Assembly (NCBI RefSeq): GCF_001645185.1
Contig: NZ_LXTQ01000050.1
Location: 62,001-126,000 of the forward strand
Length of the DNA stretch: 64,000 nucleotides
DNA from: Methylobacillus sp. MM3
Lineage (GTDB): Bacteria; Pseudomonadota; Gammaproteobacteria; Burkholderiales; Methylophilaceae
Direction of reading: 5' to 3'
The position numbers and the translations under genes were made by a program. Below the pieces are notes generated by a model. It was not told the DNA's origin. It was given only the letters and a program-made list of their open reading frames with translations, and searched no databases. Positions 23,995-33,426 of this stretch are shown here, one piece after another (the first letter of the stretch is position 1; every line of letters begins with the position of its first letter).

Positions 23995-24855
23995 ATGCCA
24001 GAAATTATCGAGTTACTGTCCCGGCAGCCTGCCCTGTTTATAACGGTTGCGACGCTATTTGGTTTACTGGTCGGCAGCTTCCTTAATGTCGTTATTCATC
24101 GCCTGCCGAAGATGATGGAGCAGGAATGGCTTCGAAACTGTGCCGAGCTACGCAACGAAGAGATTGCAGACAGCCCATCCTATAACCTGGTGGCGCCCCG
24201 CTCTGCCTGTCCGAGCTGTGGGCATCAGATTCGCGCCTGGGAAAATATTCCGGTAGTCAGCTACCTGGCACTGGGCGGAAAATGTTCCGGCTGCAAGACC
24301 CGCATCAGTCCGCGTTATCCGTTGATAGAGGCCGCGACCGGCCTGCTGACGGGGCTGATCGCCTGGCATTTCGGATTCGGGGTCACGGCACTGACGGCCA
24401 TGCTATTCGCTTTCGGCTTGATCGCGCTGACCTTTATCGATTTCGATACCCACCTGTTGCCGGATGACATTACCTTGCCACTGATGTGGCTGGGCCTGCT
24501 GCTGAACATCAACGGCACCTTCACCGACCTCCAGTCGGCGGTGATAGGAGCGATGGCAGGCTATCTCTCGCTCTGGTCGATATATTGGCTGTTCAAGCTG
24601 GTCACCGGCAAGGAAGGCATGGGGTATGGCGATTTCAAACTGCTGGCGGCCATCGGCGCTTGGTTCGGCTGGCAGTTGTTGCCGGCAGTCATACTGCTTT
24701 CCTCGCTGGTCGGCTCCGCCATCGGCATCGGTCTCATCGTGCTGGCGCGCCACGGCCGCAACGTGCCTATCCCGTTCGGCCCATACCTTGCGCTGGGCGG
24801 GATCGCCGCGTTGTTCTGGGGTTCCCGGATGGCCAATCTTTATCTGCCCCAATGA
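23995..24855 (+). CDS. pilD: PilD, prepilin peptidase/N-methyltransferase
   Basis: PilD cleaves type IV prepilin and pseudopilin leaders and methylates the new N-terminus at the inner membrane. The 286-residue protein has the two zinc-binding CxxC pairs (CPSCG and CSGCK) of the bifunctional form, eight or so membrane segments, and the two catalytic aspartates in FIDFDTHLLPDD and GMGYGDFKLLAA. The pilBC genes that often precede it are absent here. It is coupled to coaE by an ATGA overlap. Two GspE/PilB-like ATPases in the window may belong to systems that it serves. Confidence 0.96.
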   Translation: MPEIIELLSRQPALFITVATLFGLLVGSFLNVVIHRLPKMMEQEWLRNCAELRNEEIADSPSYNLVAPRSACPSCGHQIRAWENIPVVSYLALGGKCSGCKTRISPRYPLIEAATGLLTGLIAWHFGFGVTALTAMLFAFGLIALTFIDFDTHLLPDDITLPLMWLGLLLNINGTFTDLQSAVIGAMAGYLSLWSIYWLFKLVTGKEGMGYGDFKLLAAIGAWFGWQLLPAVILLSSLVGSAIGIGLIVLARHGRNVPIPFGPYLALGGIAALFWGSRMANLYLPQ

Positions 24856-25448
24856 TGGTCGTCGGATTGACCGGAGGCATCGGCAGCGGCAAGAGCGAGG
24901 CGGCCCGGCTATTCAGCGATCTGGGTGCGCCGGTGGCAGACACCGATGCCATCGCTCATGCGCTTACCGCGCCCGATCAGCCGGCGCTGCAGGAAATCGC
25001 AAAATCTTTCGGCAAGGATGCGTTGTACCCCGACGGTTCGCTGAATCGCGCCTATCTGCGTCAAAGGATTTTTTCCGATGCCGACGCCAAGCGCATGCTG
25101 GAAGGCATTCTTCATCCCTTGATCCGCGAAGAAGTCGCCAATATCCTCGCCCGCAACGCATCCGCGCCTTATCAGATCATTATGGTGCCGTTACTTTTCG
25201 AGACCGGAGCCTATGCCGGCCTGATCGACCGCAGCTTGCTCATCGACTGCGAAGAATCCCTGCAAATCGCCCGTGCCATGGCGCGCAGCCAGCTTGCCGA
25301 GGCGGAAGTGCGCGCCATCATGGCCACACAATGCTCGCGTACTCAACGCCTGGAAATGGCGGATGACATCATCGTTAACAACGGAACGCTCGCCGACCTG
25401 GAAAAGCAGGTCCGGGAAAAACACGAAAAATACATTAGACTTGCATAG
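24852..25448 (+). CDS. coaE: CoaE, dephospho-CoA kinase
   Basis: CoaE phosphorylates dephospho-CoA at the 3' hydroxyl, the last step of coenzyme A synthesis. The 198-residue P-loop kinase starts MMVVGLTGGIGSGKSEAARL with a clear Walker A, followed by DTDAIAH and VPLLFETG, all diagnostic. Two consecutive ATG codons at 24852 and 24855 are possible; both overlap the pilD stop. The pilD-coaE-zapD-yacG order is conserved in beta- and gammaproteobacteria. Confidence 0.97.
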   Translation: MMVVGLTGGIGSGKSEAARLFSDLGAPVADTDAIAHALTAPDQPALQEIAKSFGKDALYPDGSLNRAYLRQRIFSDADAKRMLEGILHPLIREEVANILARNASAPYQIIMVPLLFETGAYAGLIDRSLLIDCEESLQIARAMARSQLAEAEVRAIMATQCSRTQRLEMADDIIVNNGTLADLEKQVREKHEKYIRLA

Positions 25449-25521
25449 TTAGATAATCAATTTCATAATCCACGCAAATTGTTATTACCTACCAACGCTA
25501 CGATCAAATCCATCAAACTCA

Positions 25522-26280
25522 GTGGCCAGCTACGACTACCCATTTAATGAACGTGTCCGCACGCTGCTGCGACTTGAGGATTTGTTCACCAAGATCTTCC
25601 ATTACCTCGAAGGCGACCACGAGCTCAATCACCATTGCGCGCTGATCAGCATCTTCCAGGTGCTGGACGTTATCGACCGCGCCGAACTGAAAAACGATCT
25701 GCTGCAGGAACTGGACCGCCAGAAGATCGTCATGGAAAACCTGCGCGGCAATCCGGCCATCGCCGAACAAATCCTGGATGAGGTCGTTAGCGAAATCGAA
25801 CAGACGACGCATGCCCTGCGCACCACTCCGGGCAAGATCGGCCAGGTGTTGCGCGACAACGAATGGCTAATGGGCATCAAGCAGCGCGCCGTGATTCCGG
25901 GCGGCGTGTGCGAATTCGACGTGCCGTCCTATCATTACTGGCTCGGCCTTTCCAGCGAGCGGCGCAAGCAGGACCTGGAAAGCTGGCTGGTATACCTGAC
26001 GCCGCTTTACGATTCCCTGCGCATCATCCTGCACATTCTGCGCGGCAGCGGCGTGCCGACCCAGCTGGTCGCGCAGCAAGGCACGTTCCAGCAGATGCTG
26101 GGCGGTGCAAAGCCAGCGCAGATGCTGCGCATCACGGTCGCCGACGACCTGCCCTGCTTTCCCGAAGTCAGCGCCAACAAATACGCGATCAATATCCGCT
26201 TCAACGCGCTCGAAGGCATACTGAAACCGCGGCAATGCGAGCGCGACGTCGTCTTCGAACTAACGCTGTGCAATCTGTGA
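25522..26280 (+). CDS. zapD: ZapD, FtsZ-bundling division protein
   Basis: ZapD binds the FtsZ C-terminal peptide and crosslinks FtsZ filaments at the division ring. The 252-residue sequence matches the family along its length (YPFNERVRTLLRLEDLF, GVCEFDVPSYHYWL, ISANKY-like VSANKYAINIRF). The start is GTG at 25522. It sits in its conserved place between coaE and yacG. Confidence 0.95.
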   Translation: MASYDYPFNERVRTLLRLEDLFTKIFHYLEGDHELNHHCALISIFQVLDVIDRAELKNDLLQELDRQKIVMENLRGNPAIAEQILDEVVSEIEQTTHALRTTPGKIGQVLRDNEWLMGIKQRAVIPGGVCEFDVPSYHYWLGLSSERRKQDLESWLVYLTPLYDSLRIILHILRGSGVPTQLVAQQGTFQQMLGGAKPAQMLRITVADDLPCFPEVSANKYAINIRFNALEGILKPRQCERDVVFELTLCNL

Positions 26281-26318
26281 CTAACTCAGCGTTACCGCAC
26301 TAATCGTCTGGAACCATC

Positions 26319-26495
26319 ATGGTCACTCTGGTCACTTGCCCCACCTGCGGCGAACAGTCCGCATACACCCCCGACAACCCTTACCGCCCGTTCTGTTCCG
26401 AACGCTGCAAACTGATTGACCTCGGGCAATGGGCTACCGAAAGCTACCGTATTCCCCAGACCGGGATACCGGAAACACCCGAGGATGAGCAATAG
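26319..26495 (+). CDS. yacG: YacG, zinc-binding DNA gyrase inhibitor
   Basis: A 58-residue gene in the gap after zapD. The protein has the four zinc ligands of YacG: CPTC near the N-terminus and CSERC twenty residues later, followed by [16 protein letters not shown], which matches the family closely. In E. coli YacG binds GyrB and inhibits gyrase. The ATG at 26319 is the only start that gives the usual N-terminus. It lies in the conserved coaE-zapD-yacG order and is followed by the PCu(A)C gene one base later. Confidence 0.95.
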   Translation: MVTLVTCPTCGEQSAYTPDNPYRPFCSERCKLIDLGQWATESYRIPQTGIPETPEDEQ

Positions 26496-26496
26496 C

Positions 26497-26931
26497 ATGA
26501 TCAAACGCCTCTGTGCGTCGCTGCTGCTGGTGGCAGCAGCGCTTTCCTGCACGGCTTCATCCGTCGCCATCGACCACGCCTGGGCACGCGCTACGGCGCC
26601 GGGACAGGATGTCGGGGCCGCGTATCTGGAACTCAAAAGCGCGACTGACCTGACGCTCACCAAGGCCGAAAGCCCGGCTGCCGGCAGCGTGGAAGTTCAC
26701 AAGATGTCGATGAAGGACGGTGTGATGGAAATGCGCTTGCTGGAAACGCTGGCATTACCCGCAGGACAAACGGTAAAGCTGGAGCCGGGCGGCCTCCATT
26801 TGATGCTGTTCGGCCTGAAGAAACCGTTGAAGGCTGGTGAGAATATTCTCCTGACACTGCACTTCCAGGACAAGGGCGGCAAGGAATCGTCGATGAAAAT
26901 CGATCTGCCGATCAAACGCAGCGCCGACTAA
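26497..26931 (+). CDS. Periplasmic PCu(A)C copper chaperone
   Basis: A 144-residue exported protein with a cleavable signal peptide (about 1-24). The DUF461/PCu(A)C copper motif is present: His-x-Met in VEVHKMSM, Met-x-Met in VMEMRLL, then HLMLFGLKKPL. Such proteins bind Cu(I) and help to assemble the CuA or CuB site of cytochrome oxidase. The ATG at 26497 is chosen because GAGGA lies at suitable spacing; an ATG at 26485 is too close to it. It follows yacG by one base and converges on the next gene with a four-base overlap. Confidence 0.9.
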   Translation: MIKRLCASLLLVAAALSCTASSVAIDHAWARATAPGQDVGAAYLELKSATDLTLTKAESPAAGSVEVHKMSMKDGVMEMRLLETLALPAGQTVKLEPGGLHLMLFGLKKPLKAGENILLTLHFQDKGGKESSMKIDLPIKRSAD

Positions 26932-27335
26932 CGGCTGTTGAAAGGGATTTCGTAACGGACGCCACCCGCCTCGACCATCATCAGCCAGTCCTTGCGGCCC
27001 TGAATACAGGCTGGCAGCATCACCTCTGCTTGCCAGCGCCCCACTCCATCGGCCAGCAGGCGATACCGGTTAAATCCCATCTCCATGCCGCGCATGTTGA
27101 AACTGGCATGAACCTCCGGCGCCTCCGGCAATTCCACGTAGACCTTGAAGCGCTGCAAGGCGTCCGGTTGCCGGTCGAACCGGACGCGCAATCCCGCCGG
27201 CGCTAACCCGCAACCTGCAACGATATCCTGACAGGGCACGGGTATCACTTGATCGCGACTGCCCAGCCGCGGCCACAGCAATCCGATCGCCAACACTACG
27301 ACAATCAGAACCCACCATCCATGACGACGCATCAT
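26928..27335 (-). CDS. Membrane-anchored FixH-like protein, 135 residues
   Basis: A single N-terminal membrane segment (about 7-21) is followed by a beta-rich periplasmic domain with NMRGMEMGFNRYRL and GRWQAEVMLPAC, a pattern like the FixH/YtkA type domains linked to copper or oxidase assembly. The methionine-rich stretch could bind copper, which would fit the convergent PCu(A)C neighbour; this is inference. The ATG at 27335 overlaps the stop of the Nudix-ThiE gene (ATGA). A much longer upstream frame is open but lies over that gene and is rejected. Confidence 0.7.
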   Translation of the reverse strand: MMRRHGWWVLIVVVLAIGLLWPRLGSRDQVIPVPCQDIVAGCGLAPAGLRVRFDRQPDALQRFKVYVELPEAPEVHASFNMRGMEMGFNRYRLLADGVGRWQAEVMLPACIQGRKDWLMMVEAGGVRYEIPFNSR

Positions 27336-28273
27336 TTCCATATCGCCCGCTGCATCGCGATGCCGTGCGCGCCATGCGTCCAGGCATCGATCAGGCACTC
27401 TGGCTTCATGCCGCCCAGCGCGTATACCGGCAGCGAAAACTCCGCGATCATGCTCGCTAATGTTTCCCATCCCAGCGGCTGCGCCTGCGGATGACTGAGC
27501 GTCGTCATCACAGGCGACAACAGCACAAAGTCGAAACCGAGCTCTGCCGCGCGCCGCAACTCTTCGACATTGTGGCAGGACGCGGCGCATAGCAGCCCTT
27601 CCGGGCATGCCGGCAATGCCGCGAGATTGGCTGAGGAAAAATGCACGCCATCCGCGCCAATTCGTTGCGCTATTTCCGGTGTGCCATTCAGCAGAACGCG
27701 CGCGCCATAAGGCCGGCATATCGCGATGACTTCGGAAGCAAACGCCTCCAGTTCGGCCGGGGTCAGGTGTTTTTCACGCACTTGAACCAGTCGCAAGCCT
27801 TTTTCCAGCGATTGGCGCAGTCCGGCAAAGAAGGACTCCCTGCCCATTTCCTGCATGTTCGTGATGGCGTAAATCGACGGTAGGCGCAGCGCATCAAGAA
27901 TCGGGGCATTCGCCGGAAGCAAGGGACCGACATCGATAGAGGCCAGATCTTGCCAGGAGAGCTGCTGATTTTCGCGACCATGCGGTTCGCCGCGCCATTG
28001 ATGGACGGTAAAGAAGCGCAGTTTGACGGTACGCTCCGGGTAATCGAACGTGCGGGTCACCCACGGATAGGCTACTTCCGCCTCAACACCCAGTTCTTCA
28101 TGCAATTCGCGCTGCAAGGCATGGAAAGGCGTTTCGCCTTCCTCGATCTTGCCGCCGGGGAACTCCCACCAGCCAGCCCACGGCTTGCCCTCCGGGCGCT
28201 GCCCCAGAAGAACCTGACCGTCATCGCGGCACAACACCGCAACGGCGGCTTCGACAAATGGCTTGGTGCTCAT
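27332..28273 (-). CDS. Nudix hydrolase fused to a thiamine-phosphate-synthase-like domain
   Basis: A 313-residue two-domain protein. The first 130 residues are a MutT-type Nudix domain with the box GGKIEEGETPFHALQREL plus HEELGV, expected to hydrolyse 8-oxo-dGTP. The second half (about 135-313) is a TIM barrel like ThiE (LVQVREK, GADGVHFSSANL, VYALGGM). This fusion is common in beta- and gammaproteobacteria and the ThiE part is thought not to make thiamine phosphate. The ATG at 28273 overlaps the preceding ATPase stop by four bases. Confidence 0.9.
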   Translation of the reverse strand: MSTKPFVEAAVAVLCRDDGQVLLGQRPEGKPWAGWWEFPGGKIEEGETPFHALQRELHEELGVEAEVAYPWVTRTFDYPERTVKLRFFTVHQWRGEPHGRENQQLSWQDLASIDVGPLLPANAPILDALRLPSIYAITNMQEMGRESFFAGLRQSLEKGLRLVQVREKHLTPAELEAFASEVIAICRPYGARVLLNGTPEIAQRIGADGVHFSSANLAALPACPEGLLCAASCHNVEELRRAAELGFDFVLLSPVMTTLSHPQAQPLGWETLASMIAEFSLPVYALGGMKPECLIDAWTHGAHGIAMQRAIWK

Positions 28274-29139
28274 GAACGGCGCAAGGCCTGCCGGCCGGCC
28301 CAATCCCGCGCAAACTGCCACGCGACCCGGCCGCTGCGCGAGCCGCGCTGCAACGCGAATTGCAATGCCGCCTTGCGCGTTTGCGGAGTCAGGCGATTGA
28401 TGTCGAAATGCCCCAACCAATGCCGCACAATGTCGAGATAGGCTTCCTGGTCGAATGGATAGAACGTAAGCCATAAGCCGAAACGCTCGGACAGCGAGAT
28501 TTTTTCTTCAACAGTATCGCCCGGCCTGATTTCGTCGCCGACGTATTGGGTTTCGAGGTTTTCTTTCATGAACTCGGGCATCAGATGACGCCGGTTCGAC
28601 GTCGCGCAGATCAGCATGTTGTCCGCGGCAGCGGCTACCGAACCGTCCAGCGCCACCTTGAGCGCCTTGTAGCCCGGCTCATCGGCATCGAAAGACAGAT
28701 CGTCGCAGAAAATGAGGAAGCGTTCCGGACGATCGCGCAGCAGATCGGCAATATCCGGCAAGTCGACGAGGTCGGTCTTGTCCACTTCGACCAATCGCAA
28801 GCCTTCGGCAGAAAAATCCGTCAGTAGCGCCTTGAATAGCGAGGACTTACCGGTGCCGCGCGCACCGGTAAGCAACACGTTATTGCATGGCAGGCCGTGC
28901 AGAAACTGCCGCGTATTGGCGACCAACTGCTTTTTTTGCGGGTCGATATCCTGCAGGTCGGCAAGACGAATACGGTGCGGATGCTTCACCGCCAGCAAAT
29001 AGCCGCGCCCTTGCTGGCGGCGCCAACGGAAGGCGTGTGCCGACCAATCCGTTTCCGGCAATGACGCGGGCAGCACCCCCTCAAGCCGCGCAAGCAGGCT
29101 TTCTGCACGACCGATCAGATTTTCGAAATCGCTGGCCAT
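28270..29139 (-). CDS. DUF815 family AAA ATPase
   Basis: A 289-residue AAA-type ATPase with Walker A TGARGTGKSS (about residue 92) and Walker B FLIFCDDLSFD, the layout of the DUF815 family, whose function is unknown. It is placed between argJ and the Nudix-ThiE gene, coupled to both by stop-start overlaps, an order common in betaproteobacteria. The longer upstream frame overlaps argJ and is rejected; the ATG at 29139 ([16 protein letters not shown]) is the family start. Confidence 0.9.
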   Translation of the reverse strand: MASDFENLIGRAESLLARLEGVLPASLPETDWSAHAFRWRRQQGRGYLLAVKHPHRIRLADLQDIDPQKKQLVANTRQFLHGLPCNNVLLTGARGTGKSSLFKALLTDFSAEGLRLVEVDKTDLVDLPDIADLLRDRPERFLIFCDDLSFDADEPGYKALKVALDGSVAAAADNMLICATSNRRHLMPEFMKENLETQYVGDEIRPGDTVEEKISLSERFGLWLTFYPFDQEAYLDIVRHWLGHFDINRLTPQTRKAALQFALQRGSRSGRVAWQFARDWAGRQALRRS

Positions 29140-30368
29140 CAGGTACGATAGTCCGCGTTGATCTTCACATAGTCGTAGGAGAAATCGCAGGTCCAAATGG
29201 TGGCTTCGGCATCGCCTCGACCCAGCCCAACGCGCACGGTAATTTCCGCTTCCTTCATTACTCGCTGGCCGTCGGTTTCCTGATAGCTCGCCGCGCGGCC
29301 GCCGTTTTCCGCAACCAGCACATCGCCGAGATGCAGCTTGATCAGATTGACATCCAGATCGCCGACGCCGGCATAGCCAATCGCCGCAAGGATACGGCCG
29401 AGGTTGGGATCGGAAGCAAAGAAAGCCGTCTTGATCAGCGGCGAGTGAGCGATGGCATAGCCAATCTTGCGGCATTCAGCTTCATCGCGGCCGCCTTCGA
29501 TGCGAATGGTCATGAATTTCGTCGCGCCTTCGCCATCGCGCACAATGGCCTGCGCCAGCACCATGGCAACTTCGGTAACCACATCGCGTAGCGCCTGGTA
29601 ATCGGCACTTTGCGCATCGGTGATTTCACTGTTACCGGCCTGGCCGGTAGCCACAAGGACCAGCGAGTCGTTGGTGGAAGTATCTCCGTCCACGGTGATG
29701 CAATTGAAGGAGCGATTCACCGCATGCTGGATCATTGCATCGAGCGCGGACTGGCAGATGGCGGCGTCCGTGGCGATATAGCCCAGCATGGTCGCCATGT
29801 TGGGATGGATCATGCCGGAGCCCTTGGCGATGCCGGTCACGGTGACGGTCTTGCCGCCAAGCTGGACCTTGCGCGCAGCGCCCTTGGCCACGATGTCGGT
29901 AGTCATGATCGCCTGCGCGGCATCGAGCCAGTTGTTTTCCTGCAGGTTTGCCACGCTGGCGGGCAATCCGGCGACAATGCGATCCACCGGCAGCGGCTCC
30001 ATGATGACACCGGTGGAGAACGGCAACACCTGCTGCTCGGTGCATCCCAGCAGCCCAGCTACCGACTGGCAGGTCTGGCGCGCGCGGCGCATCCCTTCTT
30101 CGCCGGTACCGGCGTTGGCGTTTCCGGTATTCACCACCAGCGCGCGAATTTCGCTGCCGGAGGCCAAATGCTCCTTGCACAAGACGACTGGCGCGGCGCA
30201 GAAGCGATTCTGCGTGAACACGCCGGCCACACGGCTGCCGGGTGCCAGCTGCATGACCAGCAGATCCTTGCGGTTCGGTTTGCGGATATTGGCTTCAGTG
30301 ACGCCGAGTTTCACGCCGGGAATGGGAAAAAGGTCGCCGACGACGGGAGGCTGCAGATTAACGGGCAT
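29139..30368 (-). CDS. argJ: ArgJ, ornithine/glutamate N-acetyltransferase
   Basis: ArgJ transfers acetyl from N-acetylornithine to glutamate and so closes the acetyl cycle of arginine synthesis. The 409-residue precursor self-cleaves before the Thr in the motif [10 protein letters not shown] to give two subunits; this motif and the upstream KGSGMI are intact. Whether it can also use acetyl-CoA (bifunctional form) cannot be told from the sequence. First gene of the four-gene leftward run argJ-DUF815-Nudix-FixH-like. Confidence 0.97.
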   Translation of the reverse strand: MPVNLQPPVVGDLFPIPGVKLGVTEANIRKPNRKDLLVMQLAPGSRVAGVFTQNRFCAAPVVLCKEHLASGSEIRALVVNTGNANAGTGEEGMRRARQTCQSVAGLLGCTEQQVLPFSTGVIMEPLPVDRIVAGLPASVANLQENNWLDAAQAIMTTDIVAKGAARKVQLGGKTVTVTGIAKGSGMIHPNMATMLGYIATDAAICQSALDAMIQHAVNRSFNCITVDGDTSTNDSLVLVATGQAGNSEITDAQSADYQALRDVVTEVAMVLAQAIVRDGEGATKFMTIRIEGGRDEAECRKIGYAIAHSPLIKTAFFASDPNLGRILAAIGYAGVGDLDVNLIKLHLGDVLVAENGGRAASYQETDGQRVMKEAEITVRVGLGRGDAEATIWTCDFSYDYVKINADYRT

Positions 30369-30500
30369 GATGTTTTCCGGGATGTTCGATTGCCCGATTT
30401 TACCTTAACTCCCGATCACTACGACTTTATGCGAATTGACTTTCCGGGGTGTCATGATATTTTACTAAAGATATATATGTTTATTTTTAAGGAATAGCCA

Positions 30501-32900
30501 ATGGCAACGACGCCGAATGCCATTCCCATAACGGCAGGGATTACCAGCCTGGCTGAAATCGGCAGTGAGCTTGCTTTCACCAAAAAGCTGCAAGCTGTCA
30601 GCAACAAAATCCACGCCACCACCAACATCGATCAGATCATTCTGGATGTCAGTCACGACATCTGCCAGGTGTTCGAGGCCGAGCGCATTACCATATTCAC
30701 GGCCAGCGAAGACAAGACAATACTGATCTCGAAGATCAAGACCGGTCTCAGCAGCTATAACGACGTGCAGCGCCCGATCAGCCGCATGGCGATTGGCAAG
30801 CAGAGCATTGTCGGCTTCGCCGCCGCCAACAAGATCCTGGTCAACATCGCCGATGTTTACGATACCGAAGAGCTGAAGCGCATCAGCCCGGAAATCAGCT
30901 TCCTCAAGAATGTGGACCAGCAGACCGGTTTCCGCTCGCGCCAGACACTGGTGTTTCCTATCCTGGATCCAAGCAGCGCCGAATTGATCGGCGCGGTACA
31001 ACTGACAAACACGCTGTCCGGCCTGCCTTTCTCGCATCTTGCCGAGCACGGCGCCAGCGAGATCGCCAAGACGCTTGCCATCGCATTTACTCAGCGCCAG
31101 GCTTGTGCCGGACCGATCAAGACCAAGTTCGACCTGCTGATTGCGGAAAACATCATTTCCGCTTCGGAGCTCGAATTGGCGCAACGTTCGGCGCGCAAGA
31201 AAAAACTGGCGCTGGAGGATGTGCTGATTGACGAATTCCAGGTCAAGCCGGCAGACGTGGGGCATTCGTTGTCGGTCTTTTTCGGCGTCCCTTATGAGCC
31301 GTATCGCGCGGATCATGTGCGCCCCATGAATCTGCTGAAGCACCTGAAGCATGACTATGTGCAATCCAACGGCTGGATCCCCATCGATGAAACGCGCGAA
31401 GAAGGACTTGTCATCCTTACTCCCGACCCGGAAAGCGTGCGCAGTTCGCGCATCGTCAATAACGTTTTCCCGAAATATCCTAAGATCACCTACAAGGTCT
31501 GCCTGAACCGGGATTTCGCCAATACGGTCAGCCTGTTTTACGGCATCGGGGCTTCTTCGACGCATATCGATGAACTCATTTCGCACATGGGGGCGGAGGA
31601 AGAGGAGGAATTCGGCTTTACCGCGGAGGATATCTCGGCCGCCGAGGACAACGAGCTGGTCAAGCTGGTCAACAAGATCATCATCGATGCCTATACCCAG
31701 GGCGCCTCGGATATTCATATCGAACCCTACCCCGACAAGAGCAAAGTCGTCGTCCGCTTGCGCCGCGACGGCACGCTGATGCCCTATATCGAGATTCCGC
31801 CCAGTTATCGCAACGCCCTTGCGGCGCGCATCAAGATCATGGCGGAAATGGACATTTCCGAGCGGCGCGTGCCGCAGGACGGCAAGATCAAGTTCCGCAA
31901 ATTCGGTCCGGTGGATATCGAACTGCGCGTCGCTACCGTTCCGACTGCGGGTGGGCTGGAGGACATCGTGCTGCGCCTCCTGGCTTCCGGCAAACCGATT
32001 CCGATCGACAAGCTCGATCTCGCCCCGCAGTCGCTGGACAAAATCAAACACCTGGTGAGCAAGCCTTATGGTTTGTTCCTGGTATGCGGCCCCACCGGCT
32101 CGGGCAAGACCACGACACTGCATTCGGCGATGAGCTACATCAATACGCCGGAAACCAAGATCTGGACGGCCGAAGACCCGGTGGAAATCACTCAGCGCGG
32201 CTTGCGGCAGGTGCAGGTCAATCGCAAGGCCGGTTTGAATTTCGCGACCATGATGCGGGCATTCCTGCGCGCCGATCCGGATGTGATCATGGTGGGCGAA
32301 ATGCGCGACAAGGAAACCGTCTCATTGGGCATCGAGGCCTCGCTGACCGGCCATTTGGTGATGTCCACGCTGCACACCAACAATGCCCCGGAATCGGTGG
32401 TGCGCCTGCTCGACATGGGCATGGACCCGTTCAACTTCTCCGACGCGCTGCTAGGCATACTCGCGCAACGACTGGCCAAGCGCTTGTGCGTCTGCAAGCA
32501 ACCCTACACGCCGAGCCCCGAGGAAATCGACAGCCTGCTGACCGAATATTGCCGGGAACTGGAATCCACCGAAAGCTGGATACACGATCCGCAAGCCGCG
32601 CGTCAAGCCGTTATGGATCAGTGGGCACTATCCTTTGCCGACAAGGATGGCAAGTTCACCCTGTACAAAGCCGTCGGCTGCGACAAATGCAACAGCGGTT
32701 ATCGCGGCCGGGTCGGTCTGTTCGAATTGCTGGAAGGAACGGACGCCATCAAGAAAGGCATCCAGGAGCACCTGCGTGTCGCCGAGTTGCTGGCGATTGC
32801 GCTGGAAGACGGCATGCGCACACTCAAGCAGGACGGGATCGAGAAGGTATTGAAGGGCATCACCGACATCAAGCAGGTGCGGTCGGTCTGCATTAAATAG
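30501..32900 (+). CDS. GspE/PilB-type secretion ATPase with an N-terminal GAF domain
   Basis: A 799-residue protein: a GAF sensor domain (about 25-195), a T2SSE/MshEN-like N-terminal module (about 205-345) and the hexameric ATPase core with Walker A GPTGSGKTTT, the Asp box (WTAEDPVEI), Walker B (DVIMVGEMRD) and the His box (TLHTNNAPE). The late zinc-binding part has LCVCK in place of the usual CxxC, then CDKC. GAF fusion suggests control of the motor by a small ligand or by redox. The ATG follows AAGGA. No pilus or secretion partner genes are adjacent, so the system that it powers is unknown. Confidence 0.88.
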   Translation: MATTPNAIPITAGITSLAEIGSELAFTKKLQAVSNKIHATTNIDQIILDVSHDICQVFEAERITIFTASEDKTILISKIKTGLSSYNDVQRPISRMAIGKQSIVGFAAANKILVNIADVYDTEELKRISPEISFLKNVDQQTGFRSRQTLVFPILDPSSAELIGAVQLTNTLSGLPFSHLAEHGASEIAKTLAIAFTQRQACAGPIKTKFDLLIAENIISASELELAQRSARKKKLALEDVLIDEFQVKPADVGHSLSVFFGVPYEPYRADHVRPMNLLKHLKHDYVQSNGWIPIDETREEGLVILTPDPESVRSSRIVNNVFPKYPKITYKVCLNRDFANTVSLFYGIGASSTHIDELISHMGAEEEEEFGFTAEDISAAEDNELVKLVNKIIIDAYTQGASDIHIEPYPDKSKVVVRLRRDGTLMPYIEIPPSYRNALAARIKIMAEMDISERRVPQDGKIKFRKFGPVDIELRVATVPTAGGLEDIVLRLLASGKPIPIDKLDLAPQSLDKIKHLVSKPYGLFLVCGPTGSGKTTTLHSAMSYINTPETKIWTAEDPVEITQRGLRQVQVNRKAGLNFATMMRAFLRADPDVIMVGEMRDKETVSLGIEASLTGHLVMSTLHTNNAPESVVRLLDMGMDPFNFSDALLGILAQRLAKRLCVCKQPYTPSPEEIDSLLTEYCRELESTESWIHDPQAARQAVMDQWALSFADKDGKFTLYKAVGCDKCNSGYRGRVGLFELLEGTDAIKKGIQEHLRVAELLAIALEDGMRTLKQDGIEKVLKGITDIKQVRSVCIK

Positions 32901-32912
32901 AAGCAGGCGCTC

Positions 32913-33398
32913 CTAGGAGGTGCAGCCCGGTATCTGCACCGGTGTCGCCGGAAGCAGGTTATGGGGAATATCGCTGAGCCGGTATTTCCCGCTGCGCACC
33001 GCGTCGCTCAGCATGGCCAGCGTCTGCCCGGTCAGCATCTTGATGACCTCCTGCTTGATGGGCGTCCATCTGTGATGCATCGGGCAAGCCGTGGCATCAC
33101 TGCATTCCTTCAGCCCAAGCAGGCAATCCTTGGTGAACTCAGGCCCTTCGGTGATCAGAAGGATGCGCATCAGATCGATTTTTTCCGGCTCTTCCCGAAG
33201 ACAGAAGCCTCCCAGGCGTCCGCGATAAGACGTCACCAAACCACCCTTGCACAAGGTTTGCATGATTTTGGCAAGATAGGCTGCCGGCACTTGCAGCTTC
33301 TCGGCCACTTCGCGGCTGAGTATGGGTGCGCCTTGATCCTGCGTCGCGATATAAATCAGGGACTGGACAGCGTATTGGCTGGTGCGTGAAATCAACAT
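32913..33398 (-). CDS. Rrf2 family transcriptional regulator
   Basis: A 161-residue regulator with the Rrf2 winged helix (MLISRTSQYAVQSLIYIA; VPAAYLAKIMQTLCKGGLV) and three cysteines in CLLGLKECSDATACPMH, the layout that binds an iron-sulfur cluster in IscR/NsrR-type sensors. Targets are unknown. It converges on the GAF-GspE gene, 12 bases apart, and is followed by the HD-GYP gene in the same direction. Confidence 0.9.
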   Translation of the reverse strand: MLISRTSQYAVQSLIYIATQDQGAPILSREVAEKLQVPAAYLAKIMQTLCKGGLVTSYRGRLGGFCLREEPEKIDLMRILLITEGPEFTKDCLLGLKECSDATACPMHHRWTPIKQEVIKMLTGQTLAMLSDAVRSGKYRLSDIPHNLLPATPVQIPGCTS

Positions 33399-33426
33399 GA
33401 GAGTATCGGGTTAAGGGTTGGGGTGA

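Noticed and set aside
30465-32123. 552-residue minus-strand frame opposite the GAF-GspE gene
   Set aside because: Shadow of the ATPase gene; composition low in conserved motifs and no start signals.
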